From assembly GCF_030814695.1 (NCBI RefSeq), contig NZ_JAUSVL010000001.1, positions 1,240,001 to 1,304,000 on the forward strand: a stretch of DNA of 64,000 nucleotides, given 5' to 3'. The position numbers were made by a program, and so were the translations under genes. Positions 26,191-36,100 of the stretch are shown in pieces. The notes below the pieces were generated by a model. It worked only from the letters and a program-made list of their open reading frames with translations, had not been told where the DNA came from and ran no database searches. The stretch is from Oligosphaera ethanolica. Its GTDB lineage: Bacteria > Verrucomicrobiota > Lentisphaeria > Oligosphaerales > Oligosphaeraceae. The stretch's first letter is position 1, and each line of letters begins with the position of its first letter.

Positions 26191-27858
26191 ATGTCTCAGA
26201 ATTATCTAGCACGTTTCCTCAAGGAGTATAACAGCGTTTCTTGGAGAGAGGTTTCTTTTCTTGCCATTTGCTCCGGTATCGCCAACGGCATTCTTCTTTG
26301 TCTGATTAACAATGGCGCGGCCGCCGCATCCCAAAGTTCAACACGACTCCAGTTTTTGTTTTTATATATCATCGCCATGATTGTCTTCTGCTACGCCAAG
26401 AATAAAAGCATGACCAGGTCCATCCGGATCATCGAAAACATGCTCCACGACTTGCGCGTACGGGTGGTTAACAAATTGCGGCGGACATCATTGCGCCAAA
26501 TGGAGTCTTTCAGCAAAGGAGATATCTATACTAAAATTTCACAGGACACCGTGACTATTTCCCAATCTGCCTTTTTCCTGGTCAACATTGTCCAGGCACT
26601 GGTGATGGTTGTCTGTTGTCTTCTCTATATTGCCTGGCTTTCGCCTGGGGCTTTTTTCATGACGGTCATTGGCATCATCATAGCGATTAGCATCTACTGG
26701 GGGCATCGGCAAAAACTGGTCCGCGACATGGCCGAAATGAATAAAAAGGAGGGCGAAATTGTCGAGGCCGTCTGTGACATCGTCGAGGGCTACAAAGAAC
26801 TCTATGGGAACCAGAAGCGAAACGAGGGTGTTTTCAAACATTATTCTGGACTGGCCGAGGAATCCAGAACCGTCAAAGTCCGCGCCAACGACACTTTCAT
26901 ACTGGAAATCATGTTCACGCAGATTTTCTTCTATCTGCTGATTGGGGCCGTGGTTTTCATCCTCCCCGAAATTGTCCCTACCTACTCAGTCGTCGTCATA
27001 CGCGTCACCGCCGCAATTCTGTTTATTGTCAATCCCCTGGACATTATCGCCACCACCGCCCCACTTATCACCCGGGCCAATTCGGCCTTGAAGAACATCT
27101 ACGATTTGGATGACGTGCTCACCGCCCCGCAAACAGACGCCGACCGGCCCTTCCAGGCCCCATCCCAATTCCTGAACTTTCAGGAAATCACCGGGCACAG
27201 CCTCCAGTTCACCTATCGCGACGCCGAGAACAATCCCCTGTTCACGGTCGGGCCGTTCGACTTGCACCTCATGCGTGGCGAGACGGTCTTTTTCGTTGGC
27301 GGCAATGGTTGCGGCAAAACCACGCTCATGAAAATCATCTGCGGCCTCTACCAGCTCAATAGCGGGGAGCTCCGGTTGGACGGCCAAAGGCTGGAGCAGA
27401 ACAACTATCAGGACTACCGGGAGCTCTTCTCGGTCATCTTCTCTGATTTCCATCTCTTTGATCGACTCTATGGGCAGGAAGAAGTCGACCCCACAACGGT
27501 CAACAACTGGCTCAAAAAGATGGACATTGCCCACAAGACGCAGTTCAGCAAAGGCCGGTTCACGCACACCGACCTCTCCACCGGACAACGCAAACGCCTC
27601 GCTCTCATCGTCGCCCTCTTGGACGACCGGCCAATTGTCATGCTCGATGAATGGGCCGCCGACCAAGACCCACAGTTCCGAACTTTCTTCTATGAGACAC
27701 TCCTGGCCGAATTCCGGGCGGCGGGCAAAACCGTCCTGGCAGTCTCCCATGATGACCGTTATTGGCATCTGGCCGACAGAGTCGTCAAAATGGAGTACGG
27801 GCAACTAGCACGAAACCTTTACGGAGCCTCCACCTCCCAAAACGAAACATGCCAATAA
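26191..27858 (+). CDS. SyrD/PvdE-type peptide/siderophore ABC exporter
   Basis: A 555-residue fused membrane-plus-ATPase half transporter of the family that exports or flips non-ribosomal peptides (SyrD, PvdE). Six membrane helices occupy about 15-320. The nucleotide-binding domain follows, with Walker A GGNGCGKTTLMK, signature LSTGQRKRLALI, Walker B PIVMLDEWAADQDP (the DEWAADQDP form is typical of this subfamily) and the switch His in VSHDDRYW. It probably carries the lipopeptide across the inner membrane. The ATG at 26191 is chosen for the GGAGAGG just upstream. The stop codon overlaps the start of the SPFH gene (TAATG), indicating translational coupling. Confidence 0.9.
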   Translation: MSQNYLARFLKEYNSVSWREVSFLAICSGIANGILLCLINNGAAAASQSSTRLQFLFLYIIAMIVFCYAKNKSMTRSIRIIENMLHDLRVRVVNKLRRTSLRQMESFSKGDIYTKISQDTVTISQSAFFLVNIVQALVMVVCCLLYIAWLSPGAFFMTVIGIIIAISIYWGHRQKLVRDMAEMNKKEGEIVEAVCDIVEGYKELYGNQKRNEGVFKHYSGLAEESRTVKVRANDTFILEIMFTQIFFYLLIGAVVFILPEIVPTYSVVVIRVTAAILFIVNPLDIIATTAPLITRANSALKNIYDLDDVLTAPQTDADRPFQAPSQFLNFQEITGHSLQFTYRDAENNPLFTVGPFDLHLMRGETVFFVGGNGCGKTTLMKIICGLYQLNSGELRLDGQRLEQNNYQDYRELFSVIFSDFHLFDRLYGQEEVDPTTVNNWLKKMDIAHKTQFSKGRFTHTDLSTGQRKRLALIVALLDDRPIVMLDEWAADQDPQFRTFFYETLLAEFRAAGKTVLAVSHDDRYWHLADRVVKMEYGQLARNLYGASTSQNETCQ

Positions 27859-28709
27859 TGCCAAAGCCACAGAACAATCACCCCGAATCCCTCTGGCGAC
27901 GGATTAAATCCTACCTGTTCGTCGTGGGAATGGCCCTGCTTTTTCTCCTCATTTTATTGTGGAATCACATTTTCATCTCCATCAAGCCCGGTGAAGCAGG
28001 CATACTTTGGCTTCGTTTCTTCAATGGAACAATTACCGACAAAGTTTTCACCGAGGGCCTGCATGTCATCTGGCCCTGGGACAGTATGACCATCTACACC
28101 GTTCGCCAACAAGTGGCCAACCGCGAATTAGAAGCCCTGACCAAAAGCGGTCTGAAAGTCACGGTCACTTACGCCGTCCGCTACTGTCCCGAGTACTCCA
28201 TGCTGGGACTCCTCCATGTCGTTGTCGGACCGGATTATCTCGAACGCGTCATTCTACCGGACATTGAGGCGTGCCTCCGCCATACGGTCGGACAGTTTGA
28301 CAGCGAGGAGCTCTACACCTCTTCCGGCGCGGTGGTGGAAACTATCGTCAACCAGACCATCAATAATATCGGACAATCCTTTGTCAGAATCGACACCGTC
28401 AACATCCGCAAAATCATGCTGCCACCGGCTATCCAGAAAGCCATCGATGTCAAACTCGAGCAATCTGAAATTGCCAAAAGTTATGTCTATCGAATCGAAA
28501 TCGAAGAAAATGAAGCCTTACGCCGGCAAATCGAGGCGGACGGGATCAGCGCGGCCAACCGCATTTTGGCCGATTCACTCACTCCGGACCTGCTTCGCTT
28601 CCGCGGCATTCAGGCCACCGAGGCCATCTCCACCTCCGACAACGCCAAGGTCATTGTCATCGGTTCCGGCAAAGACGGCTTACCCATCATCCTCGGTGGC
28701 GACCGCTAA
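27849..28709 (+). CDS. SPFH/band 7 (prohibitin-like) membrane protein
   Basis: A 286-residue protein with one N-terminal membrane helix (about 18-36) and an SPFH domain (GEAGILWLRFFNGTITDKVFTEGLHVIWPWDSMTIYTVRQQ and following). It ends in a charged coiled-coil-like region (KLEQSEIAKSYVYRIEIEENEALRRQIEADGI). Such proteins form ring- or cage-like membrane scaffolds that organise or stabilise partner complexes. Two ATG codons are possible: 27849, used here, overlaps the exporter by 10 bp, and 27858 overlaps its stop as TAATG. Its tight position between an exporter and a binding protein suggests it scaffolds the export machinery; that is inference. Confidence 0.85.
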   Translation: MPIMPKPQNNHPESLWRRIKSYLFVVGMALLFLLILLWNHIFISIKPGEAGILWLRFFNGTITDKVFTEGLHVIWPWDSMTIYTVRQQVANRELEALTKSGLKVTVTYAVRYCPEYSMLGLLHVVVGPDYLERVILPDIEACLRHTVGQFDSEELYTSSGAVVETIVNQTINNIGQSFVRIDTVNIRKIMLPPAIQKAIDVKLEQSEIAKSYVYRIEIEENEALRRQIEADGISAANRILADSLTPDLLRFRGIQATEAISTSDNAKVIVIGSGKDGLPIILGGDR

Positions 28710-28718
28710 GAGGACAGC

Positions 28719-29933
28719 ATGACGAGAGCGCAACAAATCAAATACTGGACTGGCACCGCCTTGGCGACCGTGGCCATCGCCTATTTTCTCGCCCGCTTTC
28801 TTGCCGCCCGACAACCCGATTTCGCAAAAATCTGCCATGAAAGAAAATTAGTTGCGACCAGCAAGAGTGCCGATCCCGTTGATTTGGCGGTTGTCTGGGA
28901 CCGCAACTATTATGACAACCAGGGCTTTATTGAAGGCATCGACATCGCCATTGACTACCTCAACTTACATGGTGGCCTGCTGGGGCGGCCAGTCACATAT
29001 ACCCAATACTCCGAAGCGAACACCCTCAAGACCGCCCGCAAAATCGCCCTGAACACCCGGCACTCCGTCGTCATTGGTCATAACGACAGCGACACGTCTA
29101 TTCCGGCCTCGAACACCTACAACCGAGCCGGTCTCTTGTACATATCCCCTTTTGCCACCAATCCTCTTCTCACGGCCTACGGCTATCCGCTGGTGCTCAG
29201 ACCGCAGGTGCAAGATGAACACGCTGAGAAAGATTTCCTCAAACTGCTCGACCATTTGCAGGTCCGCAAGATCGCCATTGTCAGCAGACTGCACCATTAT
29301 ATGATGGCGTACCACCGCTATCGGGAGAAGGAGGCCATAGGCCACGGCATCCAGGTGGTTTTTTCGCAAAGCTATTCCGAAACAAAAAACGACGTTCCAA
29401 TGCTCGCCTACCAGATTATTTCCTCTGGGGTCGATTGCCTTCTGCTTATCGATGAGTTGCCGCAAGCTGCCACACTGATCAGGCACATCCGCAAACAAGG
29501 CGGAACCTTTCCCATAATTGGCACCGATAACTTCGAAACTGGCGTCGACCTCAACTCACTCATCGAAGAACGACTGCTTAATTCTGGGAGGATCTTGTTG
29601 ATCACCTACATACGAGAATTGAATCAAGCGAAAGCGGACTTGAACTGGCCACCGGCTGAATACTTTTTCCAAGAAATCGTCCGGCGTCAGATAAGCCCAG
29701 CGGCCTATGATTTCATTTGCACCAGTTTTGATAACGTGATGCTGTATGCCCAGGGGGTGCAAAGAGCACAGTCTTTCAACCCTATCGCCATCACTGCTGC
29801 CATTAAATTCGGCCCGCCCAGCCAAGGCGTGTTTGGACCCTATAAAATTGGCCTCAACGGCGATGCCATCGGGCTCAATTTTGTCTTCAAGGAGTACAAG
29901 AACGGGGCTTTTCACGAATTCACCATCGACTAG
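28719..29933 (+). CDS. Membrane-anchored type 1 periplasmic binding protein (LivK/Peripla_BP_6-like)
   Basis: A 404-residue protein with an N-terminal hydrophobic helix (about 10-30) and a type 1 periplasmic-binding fold: VDLAVVWDRNYYDNQGFIEGIDIAIDYLN, LGRPVTYTQYSEAN, VVIGHNDSDTSIPASNTYNRAGLLYISP, VRKIAIVSRL and GGTFPIIGTDNFETG. This is the pattern of branched-chain amino acid/amide receptors. No matching permease or ATPase genes of the Liv type lie nearby. It may instead sense or bind the secreted peptide or a precursor on the outer face of the inner membrane. It starts 9 bp after the SPFH gene and is followed 17 bp later by a small membrane protein gene. Confidence 0.82.
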   Translation: MTRAQQIKYWTGTALATVAIAYFLARFLAARQPDFAKICHERKLVATSKSADPVDLAVVWDRNYYDNQGFIEGIDIAIDYLNLHGGLLGRPVTYTQYSEANTLKTARKIALNTRHSVVIGHNDSDTSIPASNTYNRAGLLYISPFATNPLLTAYGYPLVLRPQVQDEHAEKDFLKLLDHLQVRKIAIVSRLHHYMMAYHRYREKEAIGHGIQVVFSQSYSETKNDVPMLAYQIISSGVDCLLLIDELPQAATLIRHIRKQGGTFPIIGTDNFETGVDLNSLIEERLLNSGRILLITYIRELNQAKADLNWPPAEYFFQEIVRRQISPAAYDFICTSFDNVMLYAQGVQRAQSFNPIAITAAIKFGPPSQGVFGPYKIGLNGDAIGLNFVFKEYKNGAFHEFTID

Positions 29934-29950
29934 AGGGGATCGCAGCAATC

Positions 29951-30154
29951 ATGATTCCAATCTTTCTTTTTCTCGCCGTCATCCTCGCTTCCACAGCTAT
30001 CGCACACGCCGGCAGGCATCTCAAGTTCGGCTTCTGGGGGTACTTTTTCGCATCCATCCTCCTGACACCCTTGATTGGTCTCCTTCTGCTCATTGCCGGA
30101 CTGCCAGTCGATAAACCCGACAACGACAGCACTGACCAGGACGCGAACTCCTGA
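29951..30154 (+). CDS. Small membrane protein, function unknown
   Basis: A 67-residue protein with two hydrophobic helices (about 1-20 and 27-49) separated by GRHLKFG, and a short acidic tail (DKPDNDSTDQDANS). I do not recognise a family. A GAGGGG lies about 12 bp before the ATG. Its place in the gap-free run between the binding protein and the PKS makes it likely to be translated and to belong to the membrane side of the cluster. Confidence 0.6.
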   Translation: MIPIFLFLAVILASTAIAHAGRHLKFGFWGYFFASILLTPLIGLLLLIAGLPVDKPDNDSTDQDANS

Positions 30155-30193
30155 CCGGCATTAACGAAGTAAGAAATTACTATTGTTATTCTT

Positions 30194-33100
30194 ATGACAA
30201 AAAAAAAGACTCTGCCAGCGGAAGTCATCGTCAGGAAGACCAAGAGCACGTCGCAACTGCCGGCCACCCTGGTTGAGGCACTTCTGAATTGTCAAGCGTG
30301 CAACGCGACGGGATCGCGCCACTTCCATCGGGACGGGACGAGCGACACGCAGTCATACGGGGAACTTCTTGAGCAGGCCAGACGAACGGCGTCAGGGCTT
30401 CTCGCCAGTGAGTTCCGCCCTGGCGACAGGCTTCTGCTGCAGCTTCCCGAATCGGCGCAGGTCATCGGAGCTATTTGGGGGTGCATCCTCGCCGGCATTG
30501 TTCCCATTCCTTTCAACGCCCCGCCTTCCTACCGGCAAGACAACAGCCAACTGCGAAAACTCCTCGCTGTCTGGCCGACTTTTGACAAACCTTGCATTTT
30601 CACCGATCGCACGACCGCAGCCGCGATCCGAGACTGTCAAGCAAGCAATCCTGATTTCCAGCCCAGAACCGTCCTCTGGGAAGATCTGCTGGAACACCCT
30701 CCGGGGGACGATTGGCCATTGCCGTCCCCCAGCGATACCGCGGCCATTTTCCTCACTTCCGGCAGTACCGGTATTCCCAAGGGCGTGCCACTCACCCACG
30801 AGAATATCTTGGCTTTCGCCGACGGCCTCAGCAGCAAGCTGAAGCTCAACTCCGAGGATGTTTTTTTCAACTGGCTGAGCATGGAACACACTGGCTCGCT
30901 ACTGTTGGGATGCGTCGCCCCGCTGGTCCTCCGCGCCGAACAGCTCCACGCCCCGGTGGAAAATATTCTGGAACGCCCGCTGAATCTTCTCGACATCATG
31001 ACCGCGCACCGCGTTTCCTTCGCCTGGCTGCCCAATTTCGCCTGTTCGCTTCTCGTCCAGCAAGAAGAGGCCCTGCGCGCCGGGAGCTGGGATTTGAGTC
31101 CAATGAAGGTTCTGGCAAACGGCAGCGAATCCGTGGTCTCGCGGACGGCGCGGCGGCTGCTGACTCTCCTCGCACCCCACGGTTTCCCGAAAGGGGCCAT
31201 GCGGCCAACCATGGGAATGGCCGAAACATGCTCGGCCGTCGTCTGGTCAGACGGCTTCCACCTGGAGGATACCAAGGACGATGACGCCTACGTCGACTTG
31301 GGCACGCCGATACCCGGCCTGGGTATTCGTATCGTCGATGAGTCAGGCAATGTCGTGCCACAAGGGCAAACCGGCCGGCTTCTCTTCAAGGGCGACATGG
31401 TCATTGACGGCTACCTCCAGACCCAAGCAGGGCCGCCTGTCACCAATGCCTTTCCCGCTCCCGGCTGGCTCGATTCCGGCGATTTGGGCTTCATTCAGGG
31501 AGGACACCTCTATATCACTGGCCGGATAAAAGATGTCATCATTGTCAACGGGCACAACTACAGTCCCCAGGAAATCGAAACTGCGGCGGCCAAACAACCA
31601 GGTATCATTGCCGGCTGCCTGGCCGCCTGCGGCTTCCGCCGTCCCGGCGAGGCGACTGAGACACTCGCACTCTTCTACAGCCTCGAAGCCTCCCAGCCCA
31701 ACGATGCCGCCTTCCAGCAATCCCTGCGGGCAACCATTTTCCGGCAAACTGGCCTCTCCCCAGGGTTAATGATCCATCTCGCCAAAAAAGATTTCCCCAG
31801 GACTGTCACCGGCAAAATCCGCCGGGTGGAGCTTCGTAACCTCTTGGCGGCTCTGCCGCCTGAAAATCAGGAAGTGCCATCGCCGGCGGGCACGCCGAAT
31901 GGCATGAACGACAATGCCCCGAAGCCAATGGCCAGGGCATGGAGCGAGCAAATTGCCCGCCTGTGGACACAGCATCTGGGCGATGTCGCTCCCGGTCCCG
32001 ACGACACTTTCTTCGGCTTGGGTGGTGGGTCCATCCAGGCGGTCAGGATGCTTGCCGATCTCTCGAAACTCAGCGGCAGGCAGCTTTCCACCGTCACCCT
32101 CTTCGCCAATCCAACCCTTCGTCACCTTGCCGACTATCTCGCCACGCCCGCCACGCCCGCCACGCCCGCCACGCCCGCCACGCCCATCACGCCCGCCACG
32201 CCCGCCACGCCCGCCACGCCCATCACGCCCGCCACGCCCGCCACGCCCATCACGCCCGCCACGCCTGCCACAGTCCCTTCATCCCGTCTTCTCCTGGAGA
32301 ACGAGGGCGTGGCGGTCATCGGGATGGCCTGCCGTTTTCCCCAAGCGGAAAATCTCGAGCAATTCTGGACACTCTTGGAGCGGTCCGGCGAGGGCATTAC
32401 TTTTTTCCCGGTAGAGGATGCCATTGCCGCGGGCGTTCCACCCGCCATTGCCAACGATCCGAACCATGTCAATGCCGCGCCACTCCTGAAGCAAATCGAA
32501 GAATTCGACTGCGACTTCTGGAACATTTCGGGGCATGACGCACGGATAATCGACCCCCAGCAGCGCCTGTTCTTGGAAGTCGCCTGGGAAGCATTTGAGA
32601 ATAGCGGCATCATTCCCTCCGCCTCACTCGGACAAGTCGGAGTTTTCGCCGCCGCCGGCACCAACACCTATCTGAGCAACAACATCCTGGCAAATAAAAC
32701 TTGGCTACGCCGGAACAACGAGGGAAGACTGTTCACCGTAGATTCGCTCAACGGTCTCAGCCTCATGCTTGCCAGCGACAAAGATTATCTCGCCACCAGA
32801 ACGGCTTTCAAACTCGACTTGACTGGCCCGGTCATGGCCGTCCAAAGCGCCTGCAGCAGTGCCCTCACCGCCATTCATCAAGCCATCTTGGCCCTCAAAA
32901 ACGGCAGTTGCGCCATGGCCCTGGCCGGCGGCAGCGCCATCATGGTACCACCAAAAGCCGGCTATACTTTCGCCGAAGGGATGATTACCAGCCCGGACGG
33001 ACATTGCCGCTCCTACGACGCAAAAGCAGCCGGCACCCTCTTCGGCAGCGGCGCCGGAGCCGTGCTCCTCAAACCCCTTCGCCAGGCCCGGGAGGACGGC

Positions 33101-36100
33101 GACCGCATCCTGGCCGTCATCCGCGGCAGTGGCCTCGCCAACGACGGGGCCAATAAAATGAATTTTGTCTCGCCTAGCCAGGCCGGAGAAGTCCGGGCTA
33201 TTCGCGAAGCCATTCAGACCGCAGGCTTTTCTCCCGATACCATCGGCTATATCGAAGGGCACGGAACGGGCACGCCGCTGGGCGACCCCATTGAAGTCCA
33301 TGCCCTGACAGAGGCCTTCCGGATGGACACGGATAAGCGTTCCTTCTGCGCCCTAGGTTCCGTCAAATCCAACTTCGGACACTTGGGAATTGCCGCCGGA
33401 ATCGCCGGCTTCATCAAGGCCGTCCTCGCCCTGCAGCACCAGAAGCGGCCTGGCACAGTCCACTTCCACTCTCCCAATCCTCTCTGTGATTTGCCGACTT
33501 CGCCCTTCTTCGTCACCGCCGAAACGCTGCCCTGGCCTCAACCCGCAGACCATCCACGAAGAGCCGCCGTCAACTCCCTGGGCATGGGCGGCACCAATAC
33601 CCACGTTATTCTCGAAGAAGCCCCCCCGCAACACATTGCCGCGGAGGCAGACAGCGAGGGCGACGTTCATATCCTCCCCCTAGCCGCCGTCAGCGCAGAA
33701 GCCTTGACCAGCCTCCAGCGCAGCTATCTCGATTGGCTGCCCCGACATCAGGACACGTCACTGACCGACATCTGCCGGACGGCGCAAACCGGCAGAAAGA
33801 CCTTCACAACGCGGACGGCATACGCTTTCACGACTCGAGAACAGCTCATCACCGCACTTTCAGCACCAGCCATCTGCCAACCTGCCAACCCCAAAGAAGA
33901 AAAAATCGTCTTCCTCTTCACGGGACAAGGCGCGCAAACCCTCGGCATGGGGCGGGAACTGTATCGGCGCTTCCCCGTCTTCCGTGCAACTTTCGCTGAA
34001 TGCGACCAACTCTTCAAGACACATCGCCACGAGTCCCTGCACGATGTGCTTTTCGCCGAGGGGGACGAAGCGGCCTCCCGACTCAACCAGACCTTTTGGA
34101 CGCAGCCGGCGCTCTTTTCCCTGCAGGCGTCGCTGATACGACTATACGAATCACTGGGCATTCGGCCTGACATTGCCTGTGGACACAGCATCGGCGAGAT
34201 CGCCGCCATCTTCTGCGCCGGCGTGATTTCCCTTCCCGATGCCGTCCGGCTCGTGGATATCCGCAGCCGCCTCATGCAGAATCTCCCCGGCAACGGGGCC
34301 ATGGCCGCCGTCCGCGGCGAGCCGTCTGCCGTCCTGGCCTGCCTCAAAAGCGCCGACGTGAACTGCGAGATTGCCGCCGTAAACTCCCCCCAGGATGTCA
34401 CCCTCACCGGGGCTGCCGGGCAAATTGAAGCCGCTGTCAGCTGTCTGAATGCGAAAAATTTCCTGGTCACCCGGCTAAAAGTCTCTCAGGCATTCCATTC
34501 GCATTTCTTAGAGCCGATGCTTGACGAATTCCGCAATGCCTTGGGCGCGATGGAGTTCAGAAAGCCAACCTGTCATCTTCTTGCCAACGTCACGGGTGGC
34601 GAACACAGCTCCGACACCCTCAATCCCGATTACTTTGCCCGCCACGCCCGTTCGACCGTGCGTTTCCATGACAATCTGCAGACGGCCATAACCCTGGGGG
34701 GCACCCTCTTTCTCGAACTCGGCCCCCATCCCGTCCTCTGCAACTTGGCCAGACCGACTTTGCACGCGGCCGGCCTTCCCTGGTATCCCTCCCTGCTGCG
34801 CGAAAAAAACGAGCAGCAGGTACTTGGCGGAACGTTGGCCGAACTGTTCAAGCGAGGAATCACCCTCGACTGGAATGGCTGGCCGCCCGACGCCGCAGGC
34901 CGCAGAACCGAACTACCAACCTACCCTTGGCAGCGGCAACGGCAATGGCTTGAACCCGACGACGACGCAGTACCCACTGCAGACCACGAAAACTCTTTCC
35001 TGGAGCACGCAATCGACCTCATCGAGGACAGACGACGGGTCTATAGCCTGCAATACAGCCCAAATACTTTTCCCGAACTCGCCGAGCACCTGGTTTTCGG
35101 GAAAATCGTGCCTCCGGCCGCACTTTACGTCTCCCAACTCCTGATGACCGCCCAAGACTGGACCAAGGCCGAAGCCGTCGCCCTTCACGATGTCACTTTC
35201 ATCAAGCCAATTGTCGTCCCGGAACAACACCCCCTGAGCCTGCAATTCGTCGTCCGTCCCGTCCAGCAGGACGGTGTCATCGCGGCCGGCATGTCCATCG
35301 TCAGCTTGAGTCCTGACGGCGCGCCTGTCCGTCACGTGGAGGCCGATTGCCAGCCACTGACCGCCAGTATCCCGAACGAGGCGACCTTCTCTCTCCCGGA
35401 TGCCCAAAAACTCTGCACCCTTGCTCTTCCGCCCGATGACCTGCCCGGACATCTGGCTTCTGTAGGAATTACCGTCGGGCACTCCTTCCGCTGGCTCACC
35501 AAAGTGCGAAAAGACGCGGCGGGGCACGCCCTGGCTGAGTTGCACCTTCCAAACGGCTTGCCTGCCGACACTGCGGCCAAACTGCCAGGAGGCCTTCTCG
35601 ACTGCCATTGGCAGGTCATCCTGGCGGCACTCCCGGCCTTTCCCACCCAAACCATGATTCCCGCCCACGTTGACGAAATCATCCTCCACCAGAGGCCCTC
35701 GGCAACGACCACCACCCTGTACGCATTCGCCACCATCCGGCACCAGCAGACAGACTTTCTGCTTGCAGATGTGACCCTCTTTGATCCGCAAGGCAACGTC
35801 CTCATGCAAACAGGCGGATTAAGACTCGAAACGGTCGAACCGACCATCCTCGGTGGACTGACTGACAGACCACGTTTCCTTGCCCGCACGTGGATGCCAC
35901 TGCCCATTGCCGCACCCGGCCCGGCCATGCCCACAACCGACAATCTTTCTCGCGAAAAACCGCTCGTCTACCGCTTCGCCTCGGAGTCTGACAATACGGC
36001 GGCAATGGGGCTGGACTTTCTGGCATTCGTCCGTCGTTTGCCTACGACGGGCGGCCGCCTAGCGGTGGTGACGTGCCAAGGACAAATCGTCAAAGACGGC

